From NCBI GenBank assembly GCA_046290435.1, contig JBKAGO010000072.1:1-52349 (forward strand): 52,349 nt of DNA, in the 5' to 3' direction. Of this stretch, positions 15,417-23,100 are shown in pieces. Each line of letters opens with the position of its first letter. Within the stretch, counting starts at the first letter, position 1. The notes below the pieces were generated by a model. That model worked only from the letters and a program-made list of their open reading frames with translations. It had not been told where the DNA came from and made no database searches. The DNA comes from CAVQUE01 sp046290435. Lineage in GTDB: Bacteria; Actinomycetota; Acidimicrobiia; Acidimicrobiales; UBA8592. The translations under genes were made by a program, and so were the position numbers.

Positions 15417-17108
15417 ATGGGTTCGGGCGTGGTTCGGGTGGCGGTGGTGTGGTGTCCCGACTGGCCTGTCGTCGCGCATCGTCGTCCCGACGAGGCGGTG
15501 GTCGTCGTCCACGCCAATCGGGTCGTGGCTGCATCGTGGTCGGCGCGGGCCCATGGCATCGTCGGTGGCCTGCGCCGCCGTGAAGCCCAGAGCCGCTGCC
15601 CTGGGGTGGTCGTGCTCGAACGGGACCTCGACCTCGAGGCCCGGTCCTTCGAGGCCGTCGTCGGCGCCCTCGACGACCTCACCCCGCGCACCGAGATCAT
15701 CCGGCCCGGCATCCTGGCGTTCCCCACCCGGGGTCCGTCGCGCTACTTCGGCGGCGATGCCCCCATGGCCCACCGGTGCCGCACCGTCGCCGGTACGGCG
15801 CTCCAGGATCTGGGCGCCGACGTCCGCATCGGGATCGCCGACAGCGTGTTCGCCGCCACCGTCGCCGCCCGTACCCCCTCGGACTCCCGAGTTGCCGGGG
15901 GCGGTGCCGGCCAGAGCCATGCCGGCAGTGTCCCCGGAGAGGACACCGCGGGCGCCCCAGGTGGTGTGGCAGACGGCACCGCCGCCGACAGAGGGATCAC
16001 CATCGTCGCCCCCGGCGAGACGGCAGCGTTCCTCGCCCCCCGTTCCATCCGCCTGCTCGATCGGCCCGACCTCGTCGACGTCTGCCTGCGCCTCGGCGTC
16101 CACACTCTGGGTGCGTACGCAGCGCTCGACCCGGTCGACGTCGCCGGTCGTTTCGGCGCCGACGGCAGCGAGGCCCACCGGTTGGCGTCGGGTCTCGATC
16201 TGCGGCCGCCGGCGCTGGTCGATCCGCCCCCCGAGATGGAGGTCGCCGCCGAGCTCGACCCACCGGTCGAACGTGTCGACCAGGCCGCGTTCATGGGCAA
16301 GGCCCTCGCGGACGAGCTCCTGGCCCGCCTCGACGAGCGGGGCGCGTCGTGCTCGCGCATCGTCATCTGCGCCGAGACCGAACACGGCGAGGAACTCGTG
16401 CGGCGTTGGCGTCACGACGGGGCCCTCACCGCCGCGGCCATCGCCGACCGGGTGCGTTGGCAGCTCGACGGCTGGCTCAACGGGTCGAGCCGCGGACGAC
16501 CCACCGGGGCCATCAGCCGCCTGTCGGTCCGCCCCGACGAGCTCGGTCCGATGCGGGGCCGCCAGCTCGGGTTCTGGGGTGGGCGGGCCGAGAACATCGA
16601 CACCGTGGCCCGCACGGTCGCGCGTGTGCAGGGGCTCCTGGGCGCCGAGGCCGTGCGGGTGCCCGAGGCCCGCGCCGGCCGCTCGCCTCAGGAGCAGATC
16701 GTCACCGTGCCCGCCGACGCGGTCGACCTGGGCCGCGACCACATCGCCGGTGCCGCCGGGATCGGCGCCGGCGGGGGCGGCGACCCGTGGCCCGGGGCAC
16801 TGCCGGGCACGCCGCCGGTGCGGGTCCACGACCCGCCGGTGCCCGCCGAGGTGGTCGATGCCACCGGCGCCGCCATCGCCGTCGATGCCCGGGCCCAGCT
16901 CTCCGCGGCCCCGGCGGTCCTGGTCGTCGACGGTGCCGCCCCGCTGACGGTCGGGTCGTGGGCCGGCCCCTGGCCACTCGACGAGCGGTGGTGGGATCCC
17001 GAACGTCAGCGGCGCCGGGCTCGCCTGCAGATGGTCACCGAGGACCAGGTCGCCCGCCTGGTGGTGATCGAAGGTGGGCGTTGGTGGGTCGAAGCCACCT
17101 ACGATTAG
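15417..17108 (+). CDS. imuB: ImuB, Y-family polymerase-like mutasome scaffold
   Basis: A 563-residue Y-family protein. It starts with VVWCPDWPVVAHRRPDEAVVVV, the ImuB form of the Y-family N-terminus in which catalytic carboxylates are replaced, so it should be a non-catalytic hub. PSRYFGGD and LRLGVHTLGAYAAL (helix-hairpin-helix zone) follow. RQLGFWGG at about residues 382-389 fits the beta-clamp-binding motif known in ImuB. A C-terminal region ends with LVVIEGGRWWVEATYD. A GTG upstream at 15399 lies inside the LexA box, so ATG 15417 is preferred. Confidence 0.92.
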   Translation: MGSGVVRVAVVWCPDWPVVAHRRPDEAVVVVHANRVVAASWSARAHGIVGGLRRREAQSRCPGVVVLERDLDLEARSFEAVVGALDDLTPRTEIIRPGILAFPTRGPSRYFGGDAPMAHRCRTVAGTALQDLGADVRIGIADSVFAATVAARTPSDSRVAGGGAGQSHAGSVPGEDTAGAPGGVADGTAADRGITIVAPGETAAFLAPRSIRLLDRPDLVDVCLRLGVHTLGAYAALDPVDVAGRFGADGSEAHRLASGLDLRPPALVDPPPEMEVAAELDPPVERVDQAAFMGKALADELLARLDERGASCSRIVICAETEHGEELVRRWRHDGALTAAAIADRVRWQLDGWLNGSSRGRPTGAISRLSVRPDELGPMRGRQLGFWGGRAENIDTVARTVARVQGLLGAEAVRVPEARAGRSPQEQIVTVPADAVDLGRDHIAGAAGIGAGGGGDPWPGALPGTPPVRVHDPPVPAEVVDATGAAIAVDARAQLSAAPAVLVVDGAAPLTVGSWAGPWPLDERWWDPERQRRRARLQMVTEDQVARLVVIEGGRWWVEATYD

Positions 17109-17139
17109 CGCCGCTCAGTTCCCAGGCACGAGGAGCCCC

Positions 17140-17343
17140 ATGTCAATCGCGAGAATCACCGAGGTCATCTCCTCGTCGCCCATCAGCTTCGAAGACGCCG
17201 TCAAGCGCGGGGTCGAGCGGGCGGCGATGACCCTCGACAACATCCGCGGCGCCTGGGTGCAGGACCAGAAGGTCACGGTCGAGAACGGCACCATCGCCGA
17301 GTACCGGGTGACCCTCAAGATCACCTTCGTGCTCAACGACTGA
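17140..17343 (+). CDS. Dodecin-family flavin-binding protein
   Basis: A 67-residue protein with the complete dodecin pattern: ITEVISSSPISFEDAVKRGVERAAMTLDNIRGAWVQDQKV, then YRVTLKITFVLND. The Trp in RGAWV is the residue that stacks on bound flavin. Dodecins form hollow dodecamers that store or buffer FMN, riboflavin or CoA. CGAGGAG precedes the ATG as a ribosome-binding site. It sits five bases before the thioesterase gene. Confidence 0.95.
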   Translation: MSIARITEVISSSPISFEDAVKRGVERAAMTLDNIRGAWVQDQKVTVENGTIAEYRVTLKITFVLND

Positions 17344-17348
17344 TCCCC

Positions 17349-17816
17349 GTGGGGGATCTCCACCAGCCCGTGCCCGACGCGCCGACGCCACACCGCACCG
17401 AGTTGCGGGTGCGCTTCTACGAGCTCGACCCCTACGACCACGTCAACCACTCGGCCACCGTCGCCTACTTCGAGGTGGGCCGGGTCGAGGCGTTGGCGTC
17501 GGTGGGTATGGGGCTCGATCGTCTCAAGGCGCTCGACACCAACCTGGTGGTGATCGCGATCCACACCCGCTTCCTGGCCCCGGCCACACTGGGTGACGAG
17601 CTGGTCGTCGAGAGCGGCGTCGGCGAGGTCGGCCGGGTCAAGGCCACGTGGCTGCAGCGCATCGTGCGCGGTGACGACGTCATCGCCACCCAGGTGGTCA
17701 CCTCGGCGTCCACCAACGGCGCCGGGCGCCCGAAGCGCTTCGCCGACGACCTCGTCGCTGCCCTCGAACCCTATGCGCTGCCCGCCGACTGGCTGGGAGC
17801 CGCAGCGCCGCGCTGA
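17349..17816 (+). CDS. Acyl-CoA thioesterase, 4HBT hotdog fold
   Basis: 155 residues from GTG 17349. The hotdog thioesterase pattern is RFYELDPYDHVNHSATVAYFEVGRVEAL, with Asp in DPYDHVNH as the expected catalytic residue. It then continues with IHTRFLAPATLGDELVVESGVGEVGRVKATWLQRIVR. It hydrolyses an acyl-CoA or 4-hydroxybenzoyl-CoA-like thioester in the cytosol; the substrate is unknown. Its close spacing to the dodecin gene suggests one transcript. Confidence 0.9.
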   Translation: MGDLHQPVPDAPTPHRTELRVRFYELDPYDHVNHSATVAYFEVGRVEALASVGMGLDRLKALDTNLVVIAIHTRFLAPATLGDELVVESGVGEVGRVKATWLQRIVRGDDVIATQVVTSASTNGAGRPKRFADDLVAALEPYALPADWLGAAAPR

Positions 17817-17872
17817 CCCGCTGGCTACCTTGGTGACGGGTCGCCACGGGCGTCGTGTGCGAACCCGTCACA

Positions 17873-17898
17873 GACAGTGCCGCAAGACAGTGCCGCAA
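17873..17898. repeat. 13-bp tandem repeat upstream of P450
   Basis: Two exact copies of GACAGTGCCGCAA, followed by a degenerate third (GACGTTGCTGCAG) and the G-rich ribosome-binding region of the P450 gene. Confidence 0.85.
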
Positions 17899-17920
17899 GA
17901 CGTTGCTGCAGGGGGGGCCG

Positions 17921-19129
17921 ATGGCGCACGATCCGACCGATCCGACGACGATGGCCGACCCCTGGCCGGTCTATGCAGATCTCGCCGAGCGCTGCCCGGT
18001 GTCGCGGGTCGACCATCTCGCCAACCCGCTCTACACGATGGTCCTGCGTGATGACGTGTACGAGATGTTCACCGACACCGACATCTGGTCGAACCGCCAC
18101 GGGTCGGGGATCGCCTACGACGAGAGCGTCGGCAGTGTGCAGCGCTACGACCCGCCCGAGCACGGCATCCGTCGACGGTTCCTGCGTGGTCCGTTCCTGC
18201 CGCGGCGTGCCGCCGAGAACGGCCCGGCCATCGCCGCGCTGGCGACGTCGTTGATCGACGGCTTCGTCGAGCGGGGCCGCGCCGAGCTCCACGACGACTA
18301 TGCCGTACCGCTCCCCATCGTGTCGTTCGCCCGCATCCTGGGGATGGACGAGACCGATGCCGAGCACTTCAAGCACTGGGCCGACCTCACCACCTTGGGC
18401 ATGACCTTTCCCGACAAGGCCGCCGGGGTGCGCGACGCCGTGCGGGACTACACCCTGGCCGAGGTGCAGCGGCGCCGCGGCGCAGTCGCCGACGCCGAGT
18501 TGGCGCCCGGCCAGGACCCGGTGGGCACGGTCGTGCCGGCGGGGATCCTGTCGCAGCTGTGTTGTCACCCGCTCGAGGACGGCAGCTTCGCCACCGACGA
18601 CGAGGTCACCGGGCTGGTGGCGATGATGCTCGTCGCCGGCCACGAGACCACGACGTCGCTCATCACCAATGCGGTGTGGCGTCTGCTGGAGGACCGCAGC
18701 CGTTGGGAGCGGCTGGTGGCCGAACCCCACCTGGTGGACAACGTCATCGAGGAGAGCCTCCGCTACGACCCGCCGGTGCTGGGCAACTGCCGCACCAACC
18801 GGGTCGAGATCGAGCGCCGCGGTGTGACCATCCCGGTCGATTCGAAGGTGATGTTCGTGGTCGGCCACGCCAACCGCGACCCCGAGCTGTTCGAGGCCCC
18901 CGACGAGTTCCGGATGGACCGCCCCGTCGCCGAGTCCCGACGCCACTTCAGCTTCGGTTGGGGCGAGCACTTCTGCCTCGGTGCCCACGTCGCCCGCCTG
19001 GCCGGGACCACGGCGTTGGCGACACTGGTCGACCGGCTCCCGGGCCTGCGCCTCGACGGCCCGACCGAGCGTCTGCCGCAGCCGTTCCTGTGGGGCCGCT
19101 ACCGGCTGCCGGTCGCATGGGACCGATGA
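17921..19129 (+). CDS. Cytochrome P450 monooxygenase
   Basis: A 402-residue soluble P450. Its I-helix motif is AGHETTTSL (near residue 239), the ExxR motif is EESLR, and the heme loop FSFGWGEHFCLGAHVAR has its ligand near Cys352. These are diagnostic. ATG 17921 follows GGGGGGG. Reading frames continue 22 codons further upstream but run through the 13-bp tandem repeat. No ferredoxin or reductase gene is adjacent. It is followed within 40 bases by a Rieske oxygenase, suggesting shared oxidation of a hydrophobic substrate such as a terpene, steroid or fatty compound. Confidence 0.95.
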   Translation: MAHDPTDPTTMADPWPVYADLAERCPVSRVDHLANPLYTMVLRDDVYEMFTDTDIWSNRHGSGIAYDESVGSVQRYDPPEHGIRRRFLRGPFLPRRAAENGPAIAALATSLIDGFVERGRAELHDDYAVPLPIVSFARILGMDETDAEHFKHWADLTTLGMTFPDKAAGVRDAVRDYTLAEVQRRRGAVADAELAPGQDPVGTVVPAGILSQLCCHPLEDGSFATDDEVTGLVAMMLVAGHETTTSLITNAVWRLLEDRSRWERLVAEPHLVDNVIEESLRYDPPVLGNCRTNRVEIERRGVTIPVDSKVMFVVGHANRDPELFEAPDEFRMDRPVAESRRHFSFGWGEHFCLGAHVARLAGTTALATLVDRLPGLRLDGPTERLPQPFLWGRYRLPVAWDR

Positions 19130-19168
19130 ACGCGCACCGATGCGTCCGATGACACCAGGGGGATCACC

Positions 19169-20518
19169 ATGACCGACGTCCAGGCCCGACCGACCGTCGT
19201 GCACCAGGCGGTGCCCATCGGCCCGGTGCCCATCGCCGCCGAGCGGTACACGTCGCCACAGTGGGCCGCTCGCGAGCAGGAGCATCTGTGGCCGCGGCAG
19301 TGGTTGTTCGCGTGCCTCGAGCGCGATGTCGCCGAGCCCGGCGAATACGCCGTCTTCTCCCTCGGCGACGAGTCGATCCTCGTCAGCCGCACCGACGCCG
19401 GCGACCTCGCGGCGTTCTACAACGTCTGCCAGCACCGCGGCGCCCGGGTGATGGTCAACGACCGTGGCTGGATCAAGCAGTTCGTCTGCCCGTACCACGG
19501 CTGGGCCTACGAACGCGACGGGCGCCTCACCGTCGTGCCCGACATCGAGCGCTTCAGCGGTGGGGTCGACTGCGAGGCCCGCTCGCTGCGCCCGGTGCGC
19601 GTCGAGTCCTTCGCCGGGCTGGTGTGGGTGTGCATGGATCCCGACGCCGCCGATCTGCGCAGCTTCCTCGGCCCCGTGTGGGATCGCCTCGAGCCCTACC
19701 GGGTGCAGGACATGGCCCTCACCGGCGATCAGACCGTGCATCTCGACTGCAACTGGAAGGCCGTGTTCGACAACTTCGGCGAGCTGTACCACGTCGAGCA
19801 CATCCACCCCCAGCACGAGAAGATGTTCGACTGCCCGACGGCGCAGATCGACCTGTTCGCCGGGGGCCACACCGGGGTGACCATCGACGGTCACACCGTC
19901 AACACCCGCCTGGACCAGCCCGATGCACCGAACGCCTATCTCCGGGGTCAGCTGGAGATGGTCGGCCTCGACCCCGACGAATTCGCCGGGCGTGTGCTCG
20001 ACATCCGCCTCGCCGTCCAACAGGCCCGACGCGAGGCAGGGCCCCGCCTGGGGTACGACTACTCGACCATGACCGACGAGCGCCTCAGCGACATCGAGCA
20101 GTACAACGTGTTCCCCAACACGATGCTCACCGTGCAGCCCGACTCGGCGCTGGTGATGCGGGCCCGGCCGCACCCCGAGGACCCGCAGCGGTGCCTGTGG
20201 GACAAGTTCACCTTCGTCCGCCAGCCGAGCGAAGCGGTCGCCGCCGAGGCCGGGGTCGCGTTCGAGCCCCACGACCCGGCGCTGGTCGCACCGATCGAAC
20301 GTCCTGCGCACGACGAGTTCACCCAGGACGACATCATCTCGGGCGCCAAGACGATGACCATCACCATCGACCAGGACATCCACCTCATCCGTGACGTGCA
20401 GGCCGGGATGCGATCGCGAGGGTTCGACACGGCGTTGCTCTGTGACGACGAGGTCCGGGTGCAGCACTACCACGACTGGCTGACCTTCTTCCTCGACCGC
20501 GGCCCGAGCGGTCCGTGA
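19169..20518 (+). CDS. Rieske non-heme iron oxygenase, large subunit
   Basis: A 449-residue aromatic-ring-hydroxylating-type alpha subunit. The Rieske [2Fe-2S] ligands are in CQHRG and CPYHGW near residues 89-112. The mononuclear iron site is in NWKAVFDNFGELYHVEHIHP, with two His and a later Asp expected. Ribosome-binding GGGGGATCACC precedes the ATG. No beta subunit or reductase is nearby, so it may be a homotrimeric alpha-only oxygenase. Its pairing with P450 suggests one catabolic or biosynthetic step set. The substrate cannot be read. Confidence 0.93.
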   Translation: MTDVQARPTVVHQAVPIGPVPIAAERYTSPQWAAREQEHLWPRQWLFACLERDVAEPGEYAVFSLGDESILVSRTDAGDLAAFYNVCQHRGARVMVNDRGWIKQFVCPYHGWAYERDGRLTVVPDIERFSGGVDCEARSLRPVRVESFAGLVWVCMDPDAADLRSFLGPVWDRLEPYRVQDMALTGDQTVHLDCNWKAVFDNFGELYHVEHIHPQHEKMFDCPTAQIDLFAGGHTGVTIDGHTVNTRLDQPDAPNAYLRGQLEMVGLDPDEFAGRVLDIRLAVQQARREAGPRLGYDYSTMTDERLSDIEQYNVFPNTMLTVQPDSALVMRARPHPEDPQRCLWDKFTFVRQPSEAVAAEAGVAFEPHDPALVAPIERPAHDEFTQDDIISGAKTMTITIDQDIHLIRDVQAGMRSRGFDTALLCDDEVRVQHYHDWLTFFLDRGPSGP

Positions 20519-20642
20519 GCGCAGCGACCGGGACCGGGTGGGACTTTCGGCCCCTCGGGCTCCATTCGCCGGGCGATGCGTCGATGGAGCGGGGCCGCCG
20601 ATCCCCGGTGGCTACCGATCGTCGAGTCGAGGGGTCATCGAC

Positions 20643-20840
20643 ATGTTGGGCCTGCAGCATCTGGTCATCTCCGCCACGGGATGGCTGACGTCTCGACGCG
20701 ACGAAGAGCGTGGCGCCACCGCCGTCGAGTACGGCCTGATCGTGGCCCTCATCGCCGCCATCGTCATCGGCAGCGTGACGTTCCTCGGCAGCCGCACCCG
20801 CGCCGGCTTCAATTCGGTCACGGTCAATTTCCCCAGCTGA
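20643..20840 (+). CDS. Flp-type pilin
   Basis: A 65-residue prepilin. The Flp signature RGATAVEYGLIVALIAAIVIG is at about residues 25-45, with processing expected before a residue in the GATAVEYGL block and a single hydrophobic helix after it. A short C-terminal tail (TRAGFNSVTVNFPS) follows. No TadA/TadB/TadC or prepilin peptidase genes are nearby, so this is an orphan pilin locus. The 120-base leader has a palindromic GGGACTTTCGGCCCC at about 20540. Confidence 0.9.
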   Translation: MLGLQHLVISATGWLTSRRDEERGATAVEYGLIVALIAAIVIGSVTFLGSRTRAGFNSVTVNFPS

Positions 20841-20919
20841 CAGCTCCGACCGGCGACACATGGCGTGTCATCGGTCACAGGACTAGTGTGCCCCCACGGG
20901 TCGACTGGCTGGGGGGCTG

Positions 20920-23100
20920 GTGCCGGGGACTGCGCTCGACATCCGACGGGTACTGACGGCGGAGTCGTCGACGTGGGTCGTCGCCCCGGCAGCGCTCATC
21001 GCCATCCAACAGCTCCTGTGGCCTGCGCCGCTGGGAGCGATCGTCCAGGGCATCGTGCTCGGCCTGCTGACCAGCCTGGTCGGCGTCGGCATCATCCTCG
21101 TCCACCGGGCCAACCGGGTCCTCAACTTCGCGCAGGGTGAACTCGGGCTGCTGCCCACGACGATCGCGGTGATGCTGCTCCTGCAGTCGGGCCTCACCTA
21201 CGTGCTGGCCTTCACCATCGGTCTGGTCGGCGCCATCGTCGTCGGCATGGCGGCCGAGCTGATCGTCATCCGACGCTTCACCGACAGCCCCCGTCTCATC
21301 CTCACCGTGGCGACACTTGGCCTGGCTCAACTGCTCGGCCTGGCCGCCCTGTTGGTGCCGCGCTGGTGGGACGCCCAGGTGGCGTCGCAGCGCATCGACT
21401 CGCCCCTCGACATCACCTTCGACATCGGCAGCTTCCGGTTCAACGACAACCACCTGATCGTGCTGGTGGCCGTGCCGCTGGTGCTCGCCGGGGTCGGGTT
21501 TCTCCTGCACCGCACCCGCCTCGGTCTGGCCATCCGGGCATCGGCGGAGTCGCCCGACCGGGCGGCGACCCTCGGCATCTCGGTCAAGGGCGTGCAGTCG
21601 GCCGTGTGGGGCCTGGCCGCGGCGCTCGCGTTCATCGCCCTGTGGCTGCGCGCCGGGGTGCTCGGGCTGCCCATCGGCGGGGCACTGGGCCTGTTGTTCT
21701 TCCTCCGGGCCCTCGCCGCCTCGGTCGTCGCCCGCCTGCGCGACATCCGCTGCATGCTCACGACGTCCATCGCGCTCGGTGTCGTGCAGGCCGGCATCGT
21801 GTGGAACGCCGACAGCCCCCTGCGGGCCGAGGCGCTGACCGCCGCCGTCACCGCCGCGGTCATCCTCGCCGCGTTGTTGGCCAGCCCCCGCACCTTCACC
21901 CGCAGCGAAGGGGCCCTGGCTGCGCTGTCGATGGGGGAGACCCGCCCGGTCCCGCCGGAACTCGCCGGCCGCTGGGAGGTGCGGGCCACACGAGCGCTGC
22001 TGCTCGCGCTCGTGGTCGCCTTCACGGTCGCCATCCCTGCGTGGTTCGGGGCGGTCACGATTCTGCGGGTCTCGGCGCTGCACATCTTCACGATCCTCGG
22101 CCTGTCGCTGGTCGTGCTCACCGGTTGGGCCGGGCAGATCTCGCTGGGGCAGCTGGCGCTCAGCAGCGCGGGCGCAGCCGCCGCTGCGTCGCTCATCATC
22201 GAATGGAACGCCGATCTGACCGTCGCCGTGGTGGCGGGTGGGGTCGTCGGTGCCGTGCTGGCGGGACTGGTGGGGCTGCCGGCGCTGCGCCTCAGCGGCC
22301 TCTACCTGGCCGTCACCACGCTGGCGTTCGCCGTGGCCATGACCAGCTACTTCCTGAACCCCCGGTTCTTCGCGTGGCTCCCCGACGAGCGCGTCGAGCG
22401 TCTGCCGCTGCTCGGACGGATCGGCTGGACGAGCCCCACCGGCATGTACGTCATCAGTGCGATCGGTCTCGCGTTGGCGCTCATCGGCGTTCACGGGCTG
22501 CGCCACAGCCGCACCGGGCGGGTCCTGCTGGCGTTGCGCGACAACGAGAACGGCGTCACCGCCTACGGCGTCAGCGTCACCCGGGCCAAGCTCACCGCCT
22601 TCGCGATCTCGGGATTCATCGCCGGTGTCAGCGGCTCGCTGTTCGTCGTGCACCAGCAGTCGTTCACCGCCGGGGAGGCGGGCGGATCCATCGGCGTGCT
22701 GATCGCCGCCGTCGTCGGCGGCATCGGATCGCCCCTCGGTGCAGCCCTCGGTGCGTTGTTCCTGTGGGGGACGCAGTGGTGGCTCGAGGGGTCGTGGCGA
22801 CTGCTCACCGGCGGCATCGGCGTGCTGATCGTGTTGCTGATCGCTCCCGGCGGTCTCGCTGCACTGGCCTATCAGGGGCGCGACTGGGCACTGCGCACGC
22901 TGGCCCGCCGACGCGACATCGCGGTGCCCAGCCTCGTCGCCGATGGTCTCGCGGCGCCGGTGGTCGACCTGTCGGCCGCGGCTGCGCCTGCGCCTGCGTC
23001 GGGAACCGGCGATGCCGCAGTGTCGGGAACCACCACCGACGCCGTCGATGGCAGCGACGATCAGTACGAGGCCCTCGTGGGTGGGGAGCCCGACCGATGA
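20920..23100 (+). CDS. Branched-chain amino-acid-type ABC permease, LivH-LivM fusion
   Basis: A 726-residue polytopic protein. The first half (about 30-320) is LivH-like (LTSLVGVGIILVHRANRVLNFAQGELG, LGLAIRASAESPDRAATLGISV). The second half (about 360-660) is LivM-like (LVVLTGWAGQISLGQLALSSAGA, GLYLAVTTLAFAVAM, NENGVTAYGVSVTRAKLTAFAISGFIAGVSGSLF). The last 55 residues are an Ala/acidic tail. One chain thus supplies both permease halves of a HAAT-family importer. Its stop overlaps the next start (ATGA). The substrate may be a branched-chain amino acid, amide, urea or aromatic compound. Confidence 0.93.
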   Translation: MPGTALDIRRVLTAESSTWVVAPAALIAIQQLLWPAPLGAIVQGIVLGLLTSLVGVGIILVHRANRVLNFAQGELGLLPTTIAVMLLLQSGLTYVLAFTIGLVGAIVVGMAAELIVIRRFTDSPRLILTVATLGLAQLLGLAALLVPRWWDAQVASQRIDSPLDITFDIGSFRFNDNHLIVLVAVPLVLAGVGFLLHRTRLGLAIRASAESPDRAATLGISVKGVQSAVWGLAAALAFIALWLRAGVLGLPIGGALGLLFFLRALAASVVARLRDIRCMLTTSIALGVVQAGIVWNADSPLRAEALTAAVTAAVILAALLASPRTFTRSEGALAALSMGETRPVPPELAGRWEVRATRALLLALVVAFTVAIPAWFGAVTILRVSALHIFTILGLSLVVLTGWAGQISLGQLALSSAGAAAAASLIIEWNADLTVAVVAGGVVGAVLAGLVGLPALRLSGLYLAVTTLAFAVAMTSYFLNPRFFAWLPDERVERLPLLGRIGWTSPTGMYVISAIGLALALIGVHGLRHSRTGRVLLALRDNENGVTAYGVSVTRAKLTAFAISGFIAGVSGSLFVVHQQSFTAGEAGGSIGVLIAAVVGGIGSPLGAALGALFLWGTQWWLEGSWRLLTGGIGVLIVLLIAPGGLAALAYQGRDWALRTLARRRDIAVPSLVADGLAAPVVDLSAAAAPAPASGTGDAAVSGTTTDAVDGSDDQYEALVGGEPDR

